Shown here: one piece after another, positions 16,629-25,838 of the stretch
How positions within the stretch are numbered: position 1 is the stretch's first letter
How the letters are laid out: every line of letters starts with the position of its first letter
Source of the DNA: JBCBSZ01 sp039185015
GTDB lineage: Bacteria; Actinomycetota; Acidimicrobiia; Acidimicrobiales; Poriferisodalaceae
Assembly: GCA_039185015.1 (NCBI GenBank)
Contig: JBCDAU010000027.1
Span: 5,498 to 69,497, forward strand
DNA length: 64,000 nt
Reading direction: 5' to 3'
Notes under the pieces: model-generated
Told to the model about the DNA's origin: nothing
What the model saw: only the letters and a program-made list of their open reading frames with translations
Databases searched by the model: none
Translations under genes and position numbers: made by a program

Positions 16629-18151
16629 GATGCCTCCCCTTCGAGTGCCGCACCCGTCATGTAGGCACCCAAGTCCCGCGGCGTGACCTGTGCCGGATCC
16701 AGCTCGGCGACCAGCCGGCCCCGGAACATGACGACGATCGTGTCGGAGAGCCCGATCAGCTCGTCCAGGTCGGCGGAGATCAGCAGCGTCGCCAGCCCCT
16801 GTGACCGCGCCTCACGGATGTTCTCCCACACCGCCGCCTGCGCGCCGACGTCGATCCCTCTGGTCGGGTGGGCCGCGACGAGCAGGCTCGGGTTCGACGT
16901 CATCTCTCGGCCGATGATCAGCTTCTGCTGGTTGCCGCCCGACAGCGCCTGCGCGGAGACGTCGATGTTGGGCGCCCGCACGTCGAACTCGCTCCGGATC
17001 TCCGTGGTGCGCTCCCGCGACCCGGCACGGTCGACCCAGATGCCGCGGGCGAAGGGCTTCTTGGTCTGATGACCGAGCGCAGCGTTCTCCCAGAGGGGTG
17101 ACTCGAGCAGCAGTCCCTCGTCGTGGCGGTCCTGGGGGACGTAGCCGATGCCCGACTCACGCCGCTGGCGAACCGGCCACGCGGTGATGTCCTCGCCGCC
17201 GAGGCTGATCGTGCCGGCAGCGATCTCCTCGGTGCCGATGATCGCGTCGACGAGCTCGCCCTGGCCGTTGCCCTCGACTCCGGCGATCCCGACGACCTCG
17301 CCCCGGCGGACCTGCAGGGTGACGTCGTCGACGACGGGACGCTCGTCCTCGTCGAGCACGGTGACGCCGTCGATGGCGAGCTCGACGGTGTCGGTGACCG
17401 TGCTCTCGTTCGTGTCGGGGGTGGGCAGCTCGGAGCCGACCATCAGCTCGGCGAGATCGTGGGCGGTCACGTCCTCGGGCTTGACCGTGGCGACGGTCTT
17501 CCCCTGTCGCAGCACCGTGATGGAGTCGGAGATCTCGAGGACCTCGTCGAGCTTGTGGTCGATGAAGAGGATCGTCGCGCCGCTCGCCTTGAGCTCGCGC
17601 AGGTTGTCGAAGAGGGCCTCGACCTCCTGGGGCACGAGCACCGCCGTCGGCTCGTCGAGGATGAGGATGCGGGCGCCGCGGAAGAGGACCTTGATGATCT
17701 CGACCCGCTGCCGCTCACCGACCTCGAGGGTCTCGATCAGGTCGTCGGGATGGACGTCGAGCCCGTAGTCGTGGGCGACCTCCTCGAGGTGCGATCGGGC
17801 AGCCCCGAAGTCGATGCGGCCACCGGACTTCACCGGCTCCGATCCGAGGATGACGTTCTCCAGCACCGTCAGCTGGTCGGCCAGCATGAAGTGCTGGTGG
17901 ACCATGCCGATGCCCCGGTCGATCGCCTCGCTCGGCGAGGAGAACGAGACCTCCTCACCGTTGACCAGCATCCGCCCCTCGTCGGCCGGTTGCATGCCGT
18001 AGAGGATCTTCATGAGCGTCGACTTGCCGGCGCCGTTCTCGCCGCAGATCGCATGGATCTCACCGGCCTCGACCCGGAGGTTGACGTCATCGTTGGCGAC
18101 GACGCCGGGAAAACGCTTGGTGATGCCGATCAGCTCGATCGCTGCCGCCAC
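16625..18151 (-). CDS. nucleoside-type ABC transporter double ATPase (NupO/YufO-like)
   Basis: A 508-residue protein with two nucleotide-binding domains, as in RbsA/MglA/YufO. The first half has Walker A GENGAGKST and Walker B ILILDEPTA; its signature loop is the degenerate LEVGERQ typical of this class. The second half has ALSGGNQQK and a degenerate Walker A (GVEGNGQGE), so one site is probably catalytically weak. A good ribosome binding site (GGGAGG, 4 nt before GTG) sits upstream of 18151. It energises the two downstream permeases. Confidence 0.94.
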   Translation of the reverse strand: MAAAIELIGITKRFPGVVANDDVNLRVEAGEIHAICGENGAGKSTLMKILYGMQPADEGRMLVNGEEVSFSSPSEAIDRGIGMVHQHFMLADQLTVLENVILGSEPVKSGGRIDFGAARSHLEEVAHDYGLDVHPDDLIETLEVGERQRVEIIKVLFRGARILILDEPTAVLVPQEVEALFDNLRELKASGATILFIDHKLDEVLEISDSITVLRQGKTVATVKPEDVTAHDLAELMVGSELPTPDTNESTVTDTVELAIDGVTVLDEDERPVVDDVTLQVRRGEVVGIAGVEGNGQGELVDAIIGTEEIAAGTISLGGEDITAWPVRQRRESGIGYVPQDRHDEGLLLESPLWENAALGHQTKKPFARGIWVDRAGSRERTTEIRSEFDVRAPNIDVSAQALSGGNQQKLIIGREMTSNPSLLVAAHPTRGIDVGAQAAVWENIREARSQGLATLLISADLDELIGLSDTIVVMFRGRLVAELDPAQVTPRDLGAYMTGAALEGEAS

Positions 18152-18246
18152 ATGACCTCCCGTGCGCGACGAAGGGCGGGACCGGACACTAGCCCGACCC
18201 CGCCCCTCGACGTGTGAACGCTACGTGGCGCTCAGCTCGTGGGAGA

Positions 18247-19446
18247 TCAGCCCTCCGGCACCGTCGGGACGACGATGTCGCCCGCGATGATCTGGGCCTT
18301 GAAGTCCTCGAGCTGGTCGACGATGTCGTCGACGAAGCCGCCGGTCGTCGAGTAACCGACGCCGTCGACCGACAGGTCGTAGACGGTGTTGCCGGCGGCG
18401 AAGGTGCCGTCGGCGGCAGCCGCGGTGATCTCGAAGACCGCCACGTCGACCCGCTTCAGCATCGACGTCAGCACGAACTCCGACAGGGCCGGGTCGACGG
18501 TGTTGAACTGATCGGAGTCGACACCGATGCCCCACACCTTGGAGCCGGTGGCCTCGGTCTGCTCGCGAGCAGCCTCGAACATGCCGGCGCCGGCGCCGCC
18601 AGCCGCGTGGTAGATGATGTCAGCGCCGCTGTCGTACATGGCGAGGGCGATCTCACGGGCCCGGTCCGGGGCGAAGAAGCCGTCGAAGTCCGGGGCCTGG
18701 GTGATGTACTGCGAGATCACCTCGATGTCGGGGTTGACCGCGCGAGCACCGGCGATGAAGCCGGCCTCGAACTTCTCGATCAGGCCGAAGCCGCCGACGC
18801 CACCGATGAAGCCGAGCGTGCCGGTCTCGTTCTTCAGCGCCGCAGCGGCGCCGACGAGGAACGAGCCCTGCTCTTCGGCGAAGGTCAGGCCGGCGATGTT
18901 CTCACCGCGCGGGGCGGGCGGGTCCTGCTCGAAGTCGAGCATGGCGTCGTCGACGACCGCGAACAGCGTGTCCGGGTTCTCGTCGGCGGCGACGTCCACG
19001 TCCTCGGCGAACAGGAAGCCGACGCCGATGACGAGCTGGTTCGTGTCGGCCTGCAGCTGGAGCAGCTCAGGACGGTCGGAACCGTCGGCGTTCGGGACGG
19101 CCTCGGTGAAGGTGATCCCGAGCTCGGCCTCGGCCCGCTCGATGCCCGCCGCGGCGGAGTCGTTGAACGACTGGTCACCACGACCACCGATGTCGAAGGT
19201 CAGGCCGACACCGATCGAGCCACCCTCATCGGACCCCTCGTCGTCGGACGGGGCCTCCGTCTCGGCCGGAGCCTCGGTCTCGGCCGGAGCCTCGGTGTCC
19301 TCGGCTGGTGCCTCGGTCGTCTCGGCGGTCTCCGAGGCCGAGCCGGACTCGGCCGCACCATCGTCATCGTCGCTGTCGCCACACGCCGCCGCCACGAGGG
19401 CGAACACGGCGAGCAGAGCGAGCAGCAGGCGCCACGAGCGCTTCAT
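18247..19446 (-). CDS. BMP-family nucleoside-binding lipoprotein
   Basis: A 399-residue substrate-binding lipoprotein of the Bmp/PnrA/Med family, which binds purine or pyrimidine nucleosides. A lysine/arginine signal, hydrophobic stretch and AAACGD lipobox are at the N-terminus. A low-complexity linker (TEAPAE repeats, about 40 residues) separates the lipid anchor from the binding domain. BMP landmarks GGRGDQSFNDSA and GFIGGVGGFGLIEKFEAGF are present. ATG at 19446 was chosen because GGAGG sits 6 nt upstream. It lies directly upstream of the cognate ATPase/permease genes. Confidence 0.93.
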   Translation of the reverse strand: MKRSWRLLLALLAVFALVAAACGDSDDDDGAAESGSASETAETTEAPAEDTEAPAETEAPAETEAPSDDEGSDEGGSIGVGLTFDIGGRGDQSFNDSAAAGIERAEAELGITFTEAVPNADGSDRPELLQLQADTNQLVIGVGFLFAEDVDVAADENPDTLFAVVDDAMLDFEQDPPAPRGENIAGLTFAEEQGSFLVGAAAALKNETGTLGFIGGVGGFGLIEKFEAGFIAGARAVNPDIEVISQYITQAPDFDGFFAPDRAREIALAMYDSGADIIYHAAGGAGAGMFEAAREQTEATGSKVWGIGVDSDQFNTVDPALSEFVLTSMLKRVDVAVFEITAAAADGTFAAGNTVYDLSVDGVGYSTTGGFVDDIVDQLEDFKAQIIAGDIVVPTVPEG

Positions 19447-19519
19447 CTGCATCCTCCAGGTCAGGGATTCCCGGCTTGCCCGAGCGCAGGGACGCTCCAC
19501 CGGGCCGCGGCAAGCCTAC

Positions 19520-20452
19520 TCAGCGCTCCCCCGGATCGCCCGGACGGTCACGGAGGGATAACGCGACGGCAACGTGGGCGGCCACCGTGGCGTCGTGCTC
19601 GACGAGTGCGAGGTTGGCGCCGACCGTGCGTCCGTCGGTCGCCTCGGCCAGCGCCCCGAGCACCATCGGCGTCACCGCACCGCCGCGGACACCCACCCGA
19701 TCGGCCTCGGCGAGGACCTCGGCGATGACCGGCGCCAGCTCCTCGCGCGGGATGCCGGCGTCGGCCGGGATGGGGGCAGTGAGCAGGACGCCTCCTTGTC
19801 CGAGCTCCCAGCGCGCCGACGCGATCGCCGCGACCTCTGCGGCGTCGTCGGCCCGGTGCGGGAGCGGCTCACCGCTCGACGGGCTCCAGAACGCCGGGAG
19901 CTCGTCGCAGCGCCAGCCGAGGACGGCCACGCCGCGGGTGTCGAGCTCCTCGAGGGTGCGTGGCAGGTCGAGGAACGCCTTCGCGCCGGCGCAGACGGTC
20001 ACGACCGGATGCCGGGCGAGCGCGTCGAGATCTGCGCTCACGTCGCCGGTGAGCGGTGCGTCGTGGTGCACGCCACCGATGCCGCCCGTCGCGAACGAGC
20101 GGATGCCGGTGAGCGAGCAGATGGCCAGCGTCGCCGAGACGGTGGTGACGCCGACCGGCCACCGCTGACCGAGCGCCACGCCGAGGTCCCGCTCGGCGAC
20201 CTTGCGATCGGCGGCGAGGAGCCGGTCGTGATCGCCCTCGTCGAGGCCGACGTGGACGACGCCGTCGAGCACGGCGCACACCGCCGGGACCGCACCGGCG
20301 CCCCGCACGGCCAGCAGGCTGCGGTCGAGGGCCTCGGCGTTGCGGGGGGCGGGCAGGCCGAGGGTGCTGTAGACGGTCGACTCGAGCGCCACGACCGGGT
20401 GTCCGCCGGCGAGCGCGTCGGCGATCTCGGGATGGAGTTGGATGGGCGGCAC
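19520..20452 (-). CDS. psuG: pseudouridine-5'-phosphate glycosidase
   Basis: A 310-residue PsuG/YeiN-family enzyme. It cleaves the C-C glycosidic bond of pseudouridine 5'-phosphate to uracil and ribose 5-phosphate. Seen: ALESTVYSTLGLPAPRNAE, the FATGGIGGVHH metal/active-site loop, CAGAKAFLDLPRTLEEL, and TPMVLGALAEATDGRTVGAN. Length matches the family. It lies 9 bp after the PfkB-type kinase that would supply its substrate. Upp, two genes upstream in transcription order, could recapture the uracil. Confidence 0.96.
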   Translation of the reverse strand: MPPIQLHPEIADALAGGHPVVALESTVYSTLGLPAPRNAEALDRSLLAVRGAGAVPAVCAVLDGVVHVGLDEGDHDRLLAADRKVAERDLGVALGQRWPVGVTTVSATLAICSLTGIRSFATGGIGGVHHDAPLTGDVSADLDALARHPVVTVCAGAKAFLDLPRTLEELDTRGVAVLGWRCDELPAFWSPSSGEPLPHRADDAAEVAAIASARWELGQGGVLLTAPIPADAGIPREELAPVIAEVLAEADRVGVRGGAVTPMVLGALAEATDGRTVGANLALVEHDATVAAHVAVALSLRDRPGDPGER

Positions 20453-20461
20453 CGGGGCTCC

Positions 20462-21325
20462 TCAGTCGTCACGTCGGGCGCGCAGCAGGCGCGACGCCGC
20501 CGCGTGACCGTACCGGACCGCATCCTCGACGCCGCTTCCCCGTACCAGCGCGGCGAGGAGCCCGCCGGCGAACGCATCCCCTGCCCCCGTCGTGTCCACT
20601 CCCCGGATCGCCTCGGTCGCAACGACGGTCCGCCCACCGTCCGACAGCAGCTCCGCTCCGTCGGGCCCGAGCTTCACGATCCGCACCGGCACGTGGTCCA
20701 TCCACGAGTCGGGCCAGCCCAACGCCGTCGCCTCGTCGACGTTGGCGACCAGCACGTCGACGGCGAGCTCGTGGCACGACGACCCGAGCTGCTGCACCCC
20801 CGCGCGATCGAGCAGGCTGACCGACGAGGCGTCCACCGAACGCCAGGCCCCGTCGGGCGCACGACGGAGCGCAGCGCGTGATGCCTCCGCCAGGGCTCCC
20901 CCGCCCAGCAGCCCGTACGCGGGGACGTGGACCGCGCCGACGTCGTCGAGCAGGCGGGTGGGCAGCTCGACCAGGGAGTCGGCCGCCCCCCGATCGGTGA
21001 GCATCGAGCGCTCCCCGTGCGGATCGACGAGCGCGACGACCGTGCCGGTCCGACCCCGTCGCTCCACGTGGACGTCGACCCCGGCGTCGACGAGCTCGCC
21101 GACGGCCAGTCGACCGGCCGCGTCGTCGCCGACCGCTCCGGCGAAGCGGGCCGCACCACCGGCGTCGACGACGGAGACGGCGACGTTGGCCGCCGATCCG
21201 CCCCGACGGACGTGCACCGTCGAGGTCGTGTCACCTCGGGGCACGAGGTCCGAGCCGACGTCGACGGCGACGTCGAGGACCAGATCGCCGACGGTCAGCA
21301 CGACGCCGCCGGCCCGGCCGGTCAC
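20462..21325 (-). CDS. psuK: PfkB-family sugar/nucleoside kinase, probable pseudouridine kinase
   Basis: A 287-residue ribokinase-fold kinase. The N-terminal GGSAANVAV and the C-terminal catalytic DTTGAGDAFAGGLL (Asp base) are conserved. PfkB sequence alone does not fix the substrate. Direct linkage to psuG (9 bp) strongly suggests phosphorylation of pseudouridine. The GTG start overlaps the upp stop by 4 nt. It is not closely similar to the adenosine-kinase-like gene two positions upstream, so the two PfkB genes are unlikely to be a recent duplication. Confidence 0.8.
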   Translation of the reverse strand: MTGRAGGVVLTVGDLVLDVAVDVGSDLVPRGDTTSTVHVRRGGSAANVAVSVVDAGGAARFAGAVGDDAAGRLAVGELVDAGVDVHVERRGRTGTVVALVDPHGERSMLTDRGAADSLVELPTRLLDDVGAVHVPAYGLLGGGALAEASRAALRRAPDGAWRSVDASSVSLLDRAGVQQLGSSCHELAVDVLVANVDEATALGWPDSWMDHVPVRIVKLGPDGAELLSDGGRTVVATEAIRGVDTTGAGDAFAGGLLAALVRGSGVEDAVRYGHAAASRLLRARRDD

Positions 21326-21954
21326 TTCGTGCCGAAGATGCGATCGCCGGCGTCGCCGAGACCGGGGACGATGTAGGCGTGGTCGTCGAGGTGGCTGTCG
21401 AGTGCGGCCAACCAGATCGGCACGTCGGGATGTCGCTGCTGCATCACCTCGACCCCCTCGGGTGCCCCGATGAGGCAGAGGAGCCTCAGCGACTGGGCAC
21501 CGGCCTCCTTGAGGCGGTCGATCGCCGCTGCGGCGCTCCCACCGGTGGCGAGCATCGGGTCGACCACGACCACGTCGCGCTCCGCGAGGTCCTGGGGCAT
21601 CTTCATGTAGTACTCGACCGGGAGGTGGGTCTCGGGGTCCCGGTAGAGGCCGATGTGCCCGACCCGGGCCGATGGCACGAGCGGCAGGATCCCGTCGACC
21701 ATCGCCAGGCCCGCCCGCAGGATCGCGACCACGGCGAGCTTCTTGCCCGAGAGCTGGTGTCCCTCGGCGACGGCCAACGGGGTCTGGACGTCGATCGTCT
21801 CGGTCTCGAGGTCGCGCAGCGACTCGTACGCCATCAGCATCGTGATCTCGTGGGCGAGCGAGCGGAAGGCCGAGACGGGCGTGTCGACGTCGCGCAGCAG
21901 CGAGACCTTGTGACGGATGAGGGGATGGTCGAGGACCGACACGGGAGCGTTCAT
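21322..21954 (-). CDS. upp: uracil phosphoribosyltransferase
   Basis: A 210-residue cytosolic enzyme making UMP from uracil and PRPP. The PRPP-binding loop reads VVDPMLATGGSA, and the uracil-binding C-terminus has YIVPGLGDAGDRIFGTK. Length is standard. In this locus it can use uracil from PsuG action or from uridine derived by Cdd. Confidence 0.97.
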   Translation of the reverse strand: MNAPVSVLDHPLIRHKVSLLRDVDTPVSAFRSLAHEITMLMAYESLRDLETETIDVQTPLAVAEGHQLSGKKLAVVAILRAGLAMVDGILPLVPSARVGHIGLYRDPETHLPVEYYMKMPQDLAERDVVVVDPMLATGGSAAAAIDRLKEAGAQSLRLLCLIGAPEGVEVMQQRHPDVPIWLAALDSHLDDHAYIVPGLGDAGDRIFGTK

Positions 21955-21994
21955 GGTCGGTCAGCTTCGCGCCGCTGTGTTGCGGCCGCGCGAC

Positions 21995-22999
21995 TCAACC
22001 GAGGAGGTCGGCCACCGCATCGTGCAGGGTGATCGCCGGGCGGGCGCCGACGTGGCTGATCACCTCGGCCGCGGCGATGGACGCCAGCCGTCCGCAGAGC
22101 TCCAACGGCAGCTCCTTGGCCAGGCCGAAGAGGAACCCCGCTGCGTAGAGATCACCGGCACCCGTGGTGTCGAGCACTCGCTCGACCGGCTCGGCGTCGA
22201 CCTTGATGACGTCGTCGGGGGTCACGATCAGGGAGCCCTCCGCGCTCATCGTGATCGCCGCCAGATCGCACTGCTGCCGGACGCGCTCGACGGCAGCATC
22301 GAGGTCGTCGACCTCGTACAACGAGCGGATCTCGTCGGTGTTGGCGAAGAGCAGGTCGACCTCGTGCTCGACGAGCGTGAGGAAGGACTCGCGGTGCCGG
22401 TCGACGCAGAAGCTGTCCGAGAGGGTCAGCGACACGCGGGCGCCGCCCTCACGTGCGACCCGCGCGACGCGCAGCATCGCCTCCTGCGGGTCGGGGCGAT
22501 CCCAGAGGTAGCCCTCGAGGTACACCTCGCGGGCCCGGCGCACGATCGAGTCGTCGATGTCGCTCGGGTGCATCTCGACCGAGGCGCCGAGGTAGGTGTT
22601 CATGGTCCGCTCGGCGTCGGGCGTGACGAGGATCAGGCACCGGCCGGTCGGGGCACCCTCGATGGCCGGGCTCACGACGGGCTCGACGCCCGTGGCCTTG
22701 AGGTCGTGGAGGAAGACCTCGCCGAGCTGGTCGTCGCAGACCTTGCCGAAGTAGGCGGCGGTGCCGCCGAACGACGCCACGCCGACCATGGTGTTGGCGG
22801 CCGACCCGCCGGACACCTCGATGCCCGCACCCATGTCGGCGTAGAGCTTCTCGGCCCGCTCGGTCTCGATGAGGTTCATCGAGCCCTTCACGAGGCCGTG
22901 GTCGGCGACCATCTCGTCGGTCTCGTGGGAGATCACGTCGACGAGTGCGTTGCCGATGCCGACGACGTCGATCGGCTCGTCGGCCGCGTGCTGGTCCAT
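21995..22999 (-). CDS. PfkB-family kinase, adenosine kinase-like
   Basis: A 334-residue ribokinase-superfamily kinase. The GGSAANTMVGVASFGG motif and DTTGAGDLYAAGFLFG catalytic loop are intact. GNALVDVI near the N-terminus and the overall length resemble bacterial adenosine kinase-type PfkB proteins. Substrate assignment is by context (nucleoside locus) and is not certain. ATG at 22999 has GGAG about 10 nt upstream. It is the first gene of the minus-strand nucleoside series, divergent from pepN across 115 bp. Confidence 0.82.
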   Translation of the reverse strand: MDQHAADEPIDVVGIGNALVDVISHETDEMVADHGLVKGSMNLIETERAEKLYADMGAGIEVSGGSAANTMVGVASFGGTAAYFGKVCDDQLGEVFLHDLKATGVEPVVSPAIEGAPTGRCLILVTPDAERTMNTYLGASVEMHPSDIDDSIVRRAREVYLEGYLWDRPDPQEAMLRVARVAREGGARVSLTLSDSFCVDRHRESFLTLVEHEVDLLFANTDEIRSLYEVDDLDAAVERVRQQCDLAAITMSAEGSLIVTPDDVIKVDAEPVERVLDTTGAGDLYAAGFLFGLAKELPLELCGRLASIAAAEVISHVGARPAITLHDAVADLLG

Positions 23000-23114
23000 G
23001 TGGAGAGCTCCTGTCGAAGAACGAGTCACGGTAGCGGTCGGGCTCGGCTGCGCGCCGCCTCCGGGCGCGCGCTCCCGGTAGTGTCGGCGGTTCCGTCTGC
23101 TGCTGGAGTACCAG

Positions 23115-25628
23115 GTGTCAGAGCCCTCCCCTCATCGCCTGCCGCGGGCCGTGCGCCCCGTCCGCTACGAGCTGCGACTCGACCCGGATCTGGCGTCGGC
23201 GAGCTTCCTCGGGACGGTCGAGATCGAGGCCGTCGTCGACGCCGCGACCAGCGAGATCGTGCTCAACGCCGCCGACCTCGAGATCGACGCGGCAACGGTC
23301 GTGGCGGGTGCGGAGGTGCACGAGCCGGCAGCGGTGCTGCTCGCCGACCAGGAACGGCTCGTACTCGACGTCGGCGCGGAGCTCGCCCCCGGTCCCATCA
23401 CGATCGCCCTCACGTTCCGCGGTGTGCTGAACGACCAGCTCCGGGGCTTCTACCGGTCGACCTGGACCGACGACGACGGCGCCGAGCACGTGCTCGCCAC
23501 CACGCAGTTCGAGTCGACCAACGCCCGCCGAGCGTTCCCGTGCTTCGACGAGCCCGACCGCAAGGCGGTGTTCGGGGTCTCGATCGCCGTGCCGGTCGGG
23601 CTCCAGGCGGTCTCCTGCGGGCCCGAGGTCGAGCGCGCACCCCTCGACGACGGCCGCACGCTGGTCCGGTTCGGCGACACGATGGTCATGTCGACCTACC
23701 TCGTCGCGTTCGTGGTCGGCGAGCTCGAGATCACCGATCCGGTCGACGTCGGCGGCGTGCCGCTGCGGGTCGTGCACGTGCCCGGCAAGGGCGACCTCAC
23801 CGGCTTCGCGCTCGAGTGCGGCGCCTTCTCGCTCGCCTGGCTGGCCGAGTACTTCGACATCCCCTACCCGGGCGAGAAGGTCGACCTCGTCGCGATCCCC
23901 GACTTCGCGTTCGGGGCCATGGAGAACCTGGGCTGCGTCACGTTCCGCGAGGCGCTGTTGCTCACCGATCCCGACCAGGCCACCCAGGCCGAGCTGGGAC
24001 GCATCGGGCTGGTGATCGCCCACGAGCTGGCCCACATGTGGTTCGGCGACCTGGTGACCATGGAGTGGTGGGACGGCATCTGGCTGAAGGAGGCGTTCGC
24101 CACCTTCATGGAGATGGCGTGCATCGATGCCTGGAAGCCCGAGTGGCGTCAGTGGGAGCAGTTCACGATCGAGCGGGCTGCGGCGATGGACACCGACACG
24201 CTCCACACCACCCGCGCCATCGAGTTCCCGGTCAGCTCCCCGGACGAGGCCGAGGCGATGTACGACATCCTCACCTACGAGAAGGGGGCGTCGATCGTTC
24301 GGATGCTCGAGCAGTACCTGACGCCCGAGCGCTTCCGGGACGGTGTGCGGGCCTACCTCTCGGCTCACGAGTACGGCAACACCCGCAACAGCGACCTCTG
24401 GGACGCCATCGAAGCGGCGACCGGCGATCCGGTGCGCTCGACCATGGACACCTGGATCCTCCAGGGCGGCCACCCGGTCATCGATGCCGACGTCGACGAG
24501 CGGGGGCTGCGACTCGAGCAGCGCCGCAGTCTCTACCTCGACGACGGCGACGACGAGCGCCGATGGTCGGTCCCGGTCGTCGTCCGCGCTGGTGACGAGA
24601 TCCACCGTCGGCTCCTCGTCGACCGACGCGAGACGATCCTGCTCGACGAGCCCGTGACGGCCGTCGTCAACGCCGGTGGTCACGGCTTCTATCGCGTCGA
24701 CTACGGCGCGTCGATGCGAGCGGCCCTCCTGGTCGACGCCGCCGAGCGGCTCACGACCGTCGAGCGCTTCGGGCTCGTCGACGACACGTGGGCGGCCGTG
24801 CTCGCCGGCCGGCTCCCCGCTTCGTCGTTCATGGAGCTCGCCCGGGCGCTCACCTTCGAGGATCAGCTCCCCGTGTGGCGGGCGCTCGGCGCCGGCCTGC
24901 GCGCCGTCGGCCGGCTCGTGCCCGACGGCGACCTCGACCTCTACCGGAGCGTGATGGTCGACCTGGTCCGGCCGGCGCTCGACATCTCCGGGTTGGAGCC
25001 CGCCGACGGCGAGGGCCCCCTCGAACGCCAGCTCAGGGGCCTCCTCGTCGAGCTGGCGGGTGCCGTCGGCTGCGATCCCGAGGTCGTCGAGCTCGCTCGA
25101 GGCTGGGAAGCCGACCCGACGACCGAGCCCGAGCTCGCCGCCTCGTCGATCCGGGTCGTCGCCGCGCACGGGACCGACGCCGACCACGCGTCCTTCGTCG
25201 AGCGGTTCCGCTCACCCCGCAACCCGCAGGAGCAGCTGCGCTACCTCTACGCCCTGGCCCTGTTCCCGGACCGCAGCCAGCTCGACCGGACCCTCGAGCT
25301 CGCCGTCGGCGAGGTCCGCAGCCAGAACGTGCCGTTCCTCTTGGCGCACACGCTCGGCAACCGGGAGCACGGTCCGGCGACCTGGTCGTGGGTGGAGGAG
25401 CACTGGGACGATCTGCTCGAGCGGCTCCCCTCGAACACGATCAGCCGGCTGCTCAGCGGGATCAGGTGGCTCGTCACCGAGCCGACCGTGACCGCCGTGA
25501 CCGGCTTCCTCGCCGAGCACCCGGTGGCGTCGGGGCAGCCGACGGTCGACCAGTACGTCGAGAAGCTGCGGGTCCACGCTGAGCTGCACCGACGCGAGCA
25601 GGGTCGGATCACCGCCGGCCTCGGTTGA
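23115..25628 (+). CDS. pepN: M1-family aminopeptidase N
   Basis: An 837-residue zinc metallopeptidase removing N-terminal residues from peptides in the cytosol. The exopeptidase motif GAMENLG is at about 268. The zinc motif HELAHMWFGD is at about 301, followed by the third ligand in the WLKEAFATFME segment. The C-terminal ERAP1-like domain is complete. The GTG start at 23115 has GGAG 6 nt upstream. It is a single-gene unit ending at a strong hairpin. Confidence 0.95.
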   Translation: MSEPSPHRLPRAVRPVRYELRLDPDLASASFLGTVEIEAVVDAATSEIVLNAADLEIDAATVVAGAEVHEPAAVLLADQERLVLDVGAELAPGPITIALTFRGVLNDQLRGFYRSTWTDDDGAEHVLATTQFESTNARRAFPCFDEPDRKAVFGVSIAVPVGLQAVSCGPEVERAPLDDGRTLVRFGDTMVMSTYLVAFVVGELEITDPVDVGGVPLRVVHVPGKGDLTGFALECGAFSLAWLAEYFDIPYPGEKVDLVAIPDFAFGAMENLGCVTFREALLLTDPDQATQAELGRIGLVIAHELAHMWFGDLVTMEWWDGIWLKEAFATFMEMACIDAWKPEWRQWEQFTIERAAAMDTDTLHTTRAIEFPVSSPDEAEAMYDILTYEKGASIVRMLEQYLTPERFRDGVRAYLSAHEYGNTRNSDLWDAIEAATGDPVRSTMDTWILQGGHPVIDADVDERGLRLEQRRSLYLDDGDDERRWSVPVVVRAGDEIHRRLLVDRRETILLDEPVTAVVNAGGHGFYRVDYGASMRAALLVDAAERLTTVERFGLVDDTWAAVLAGRLPASSFMELARALTFEDQLPVWRALGAGLRAVGRLVPDGDLDLYRSVMVDLVRPALDISGLEPADGEGPLERQLRGLLVELAGAVGCDPEVVELARGWEADPTTEPELAASSIRVVAAHGTDADHASFVERFRSPRNPQEQLRYLYALALFPDRSQLDRTLELAVGEVRSQNVPFLLAHTLGNREHGPATWSWVEEHWDDLLERLPSNTISRLLSGIRWLVTEPTVTAVTGFLAEHPVASGQPTVDQYVEKLRVHAELHRREQGRITAGLG

Positions 25629-25637
25629 GAATTGCGG

Positions 25638-25661
25638 CGGCCCCCGCCGGAGCGGGGGCCG
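25638..25661. terminator. hairpin between convergent pepN and sigma-factor genes
   Basis: Perfect 10-bp GC-only stem (25638-25647 with 25652-25661) and a 4-nt loop (CGGA), 9 bp after the pepN stop. No U-tract on either strand. Its position between convergent genes suggests bidirectional termination. The remaining bases to 25838 show no gene. Confidence 0.7.
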
Positions 25662-25838
25662 TATCGATCCGGGACCGGAACCGCCGTGGAGACGAGGAGG
25701 GAAGTCGTCGTTCGGCGTATCGACGGTCGAGCTCCGGAGACACCCGACGAAGCGTTCGCCGCGCCGCCGACCCCGGATCTACCGCAGGGGATCCGTCGGC
25801 CGGTGGGCGATGACCTGAAGCGTTCGCCCGACTTCTCC

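Noticed and set aside
21995..22999. The two PfkB kinases as a recent duplication
   Set aside because: Lengths and sequences outside the GGSAAN and TGAGD motifs differ strongly.
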